The notes below the pieces were generated by a model, which worked only from the letters and a program-made list of their open reading frames with translations, did no database searches and had not been told where the DNA came from. DNA of 30,970 bases from Saccoglossus kowalevskii. Its lineage: Eukaryota; Hemichordata; Enteropneusta; Harrimaniidae. The position numbers and the translations under genes are program-made. This document shows positions 30,901 to 30,970 of the stretch, piece after piece; position 1 is the stretch's first letter; each line of letters opens with the position of its first letter. The DNA is taken from positions 100,678-131,647 of the forward strand of contig NW_003147772.1 of NCBI RefSeq assembly GCF_000003605.2, given 5' to 3'.

Positions 30901-30970
30901 TGTTGCAGTCGCATAGCGCAATGTGTTGCAGTCGCAGTGTGTTGCAGTCGCATAGTGTAGTGTTGCAGCC
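30901..30970 (+). repeat. Short tandem repeat in the third progranulin intron
   Basis: The core TGTTGCAGTCGCA recurs three times with 16-23 base spacing and starts a fourth time at the window edge (TGTTGCAGCC). Spacers vary around CATAGCGCAA and CATAGTGTAG. It lies 84 bases after the splice donor at 30818 and continues beyond the window. Confidence 0.85.

Overview
This is animal genomic DNA, not bacterial. It has spliced genes with GT..AG introns, a metazoan progranulin-type gene, Ty3/gypsy and BEL/Pao retrotransposon remnants, LINE and MITE-like debris, and about 20 kb of tandem repeats. The AT-rich background and the retroelement mix suit a marine invertebrate, with a mollusc or other lophotrochozoan plausible. 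That assignment is inference; no single sequence here fixes the species.

Layout. (1) 1-688: the 5' end of an LTR retrotransposon on the minus strand, with a complete LTR, a tRNA-Pro primer-binding site and the start of gag running off the window. (2) 719-4524 and 19095-21477: two blocks of one 48-bp AT-rich minisatellite in the same orientation. (3) 4525-19094, between those blocks: a C-rich, strongly strand-asymmetric 23-bp satellite with kb-scale internal duplications and one 50-N assembly gap. Near its right end it holds a decayed BEL/Pao element (17027-18055) and two detached pieces of that element's LTR (16070-16205 and 16615-16728). (4) 22785-24250: a decayed Ty3/gypsy element on the minus strand with a 5'-truncated LINE between its gag and pol pieces. 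(5) 24352-25224: three copies of a small palindromic, CpG-rich repeat plus a second inverted-repeat element. (6) 25225-27400: AT-rich non-coding DNA with two striking palindromes and a LINE-like 3' tail. (7) 27412-30970: start of a plus-strand progranulin gene, with a probable non-coding first exon, a 2.3-kb intron, and two coding exons (30024-30200 and 30593-30817) giving a signal peptide, granulin 1 and the first half of granulin 2. The gene continues past the window.

The only clearly functional protein-coding gene is progranulin. The many long open frames between 4.5 and 19 kb come from satellites that rarely make stop codons and should not be annotated as proteins. The most notable observations are the nested satellite architecture with captured and re-duplicated LTR pieces, the small palindromic repeat family, a 36-bp near-perfect palindrome with 7-bp direct flanks, and CLEAR/M-box-like sites just upstream of the progranulin 5' exon. 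I found no defence system, CRISPR array or operon-like gene system.
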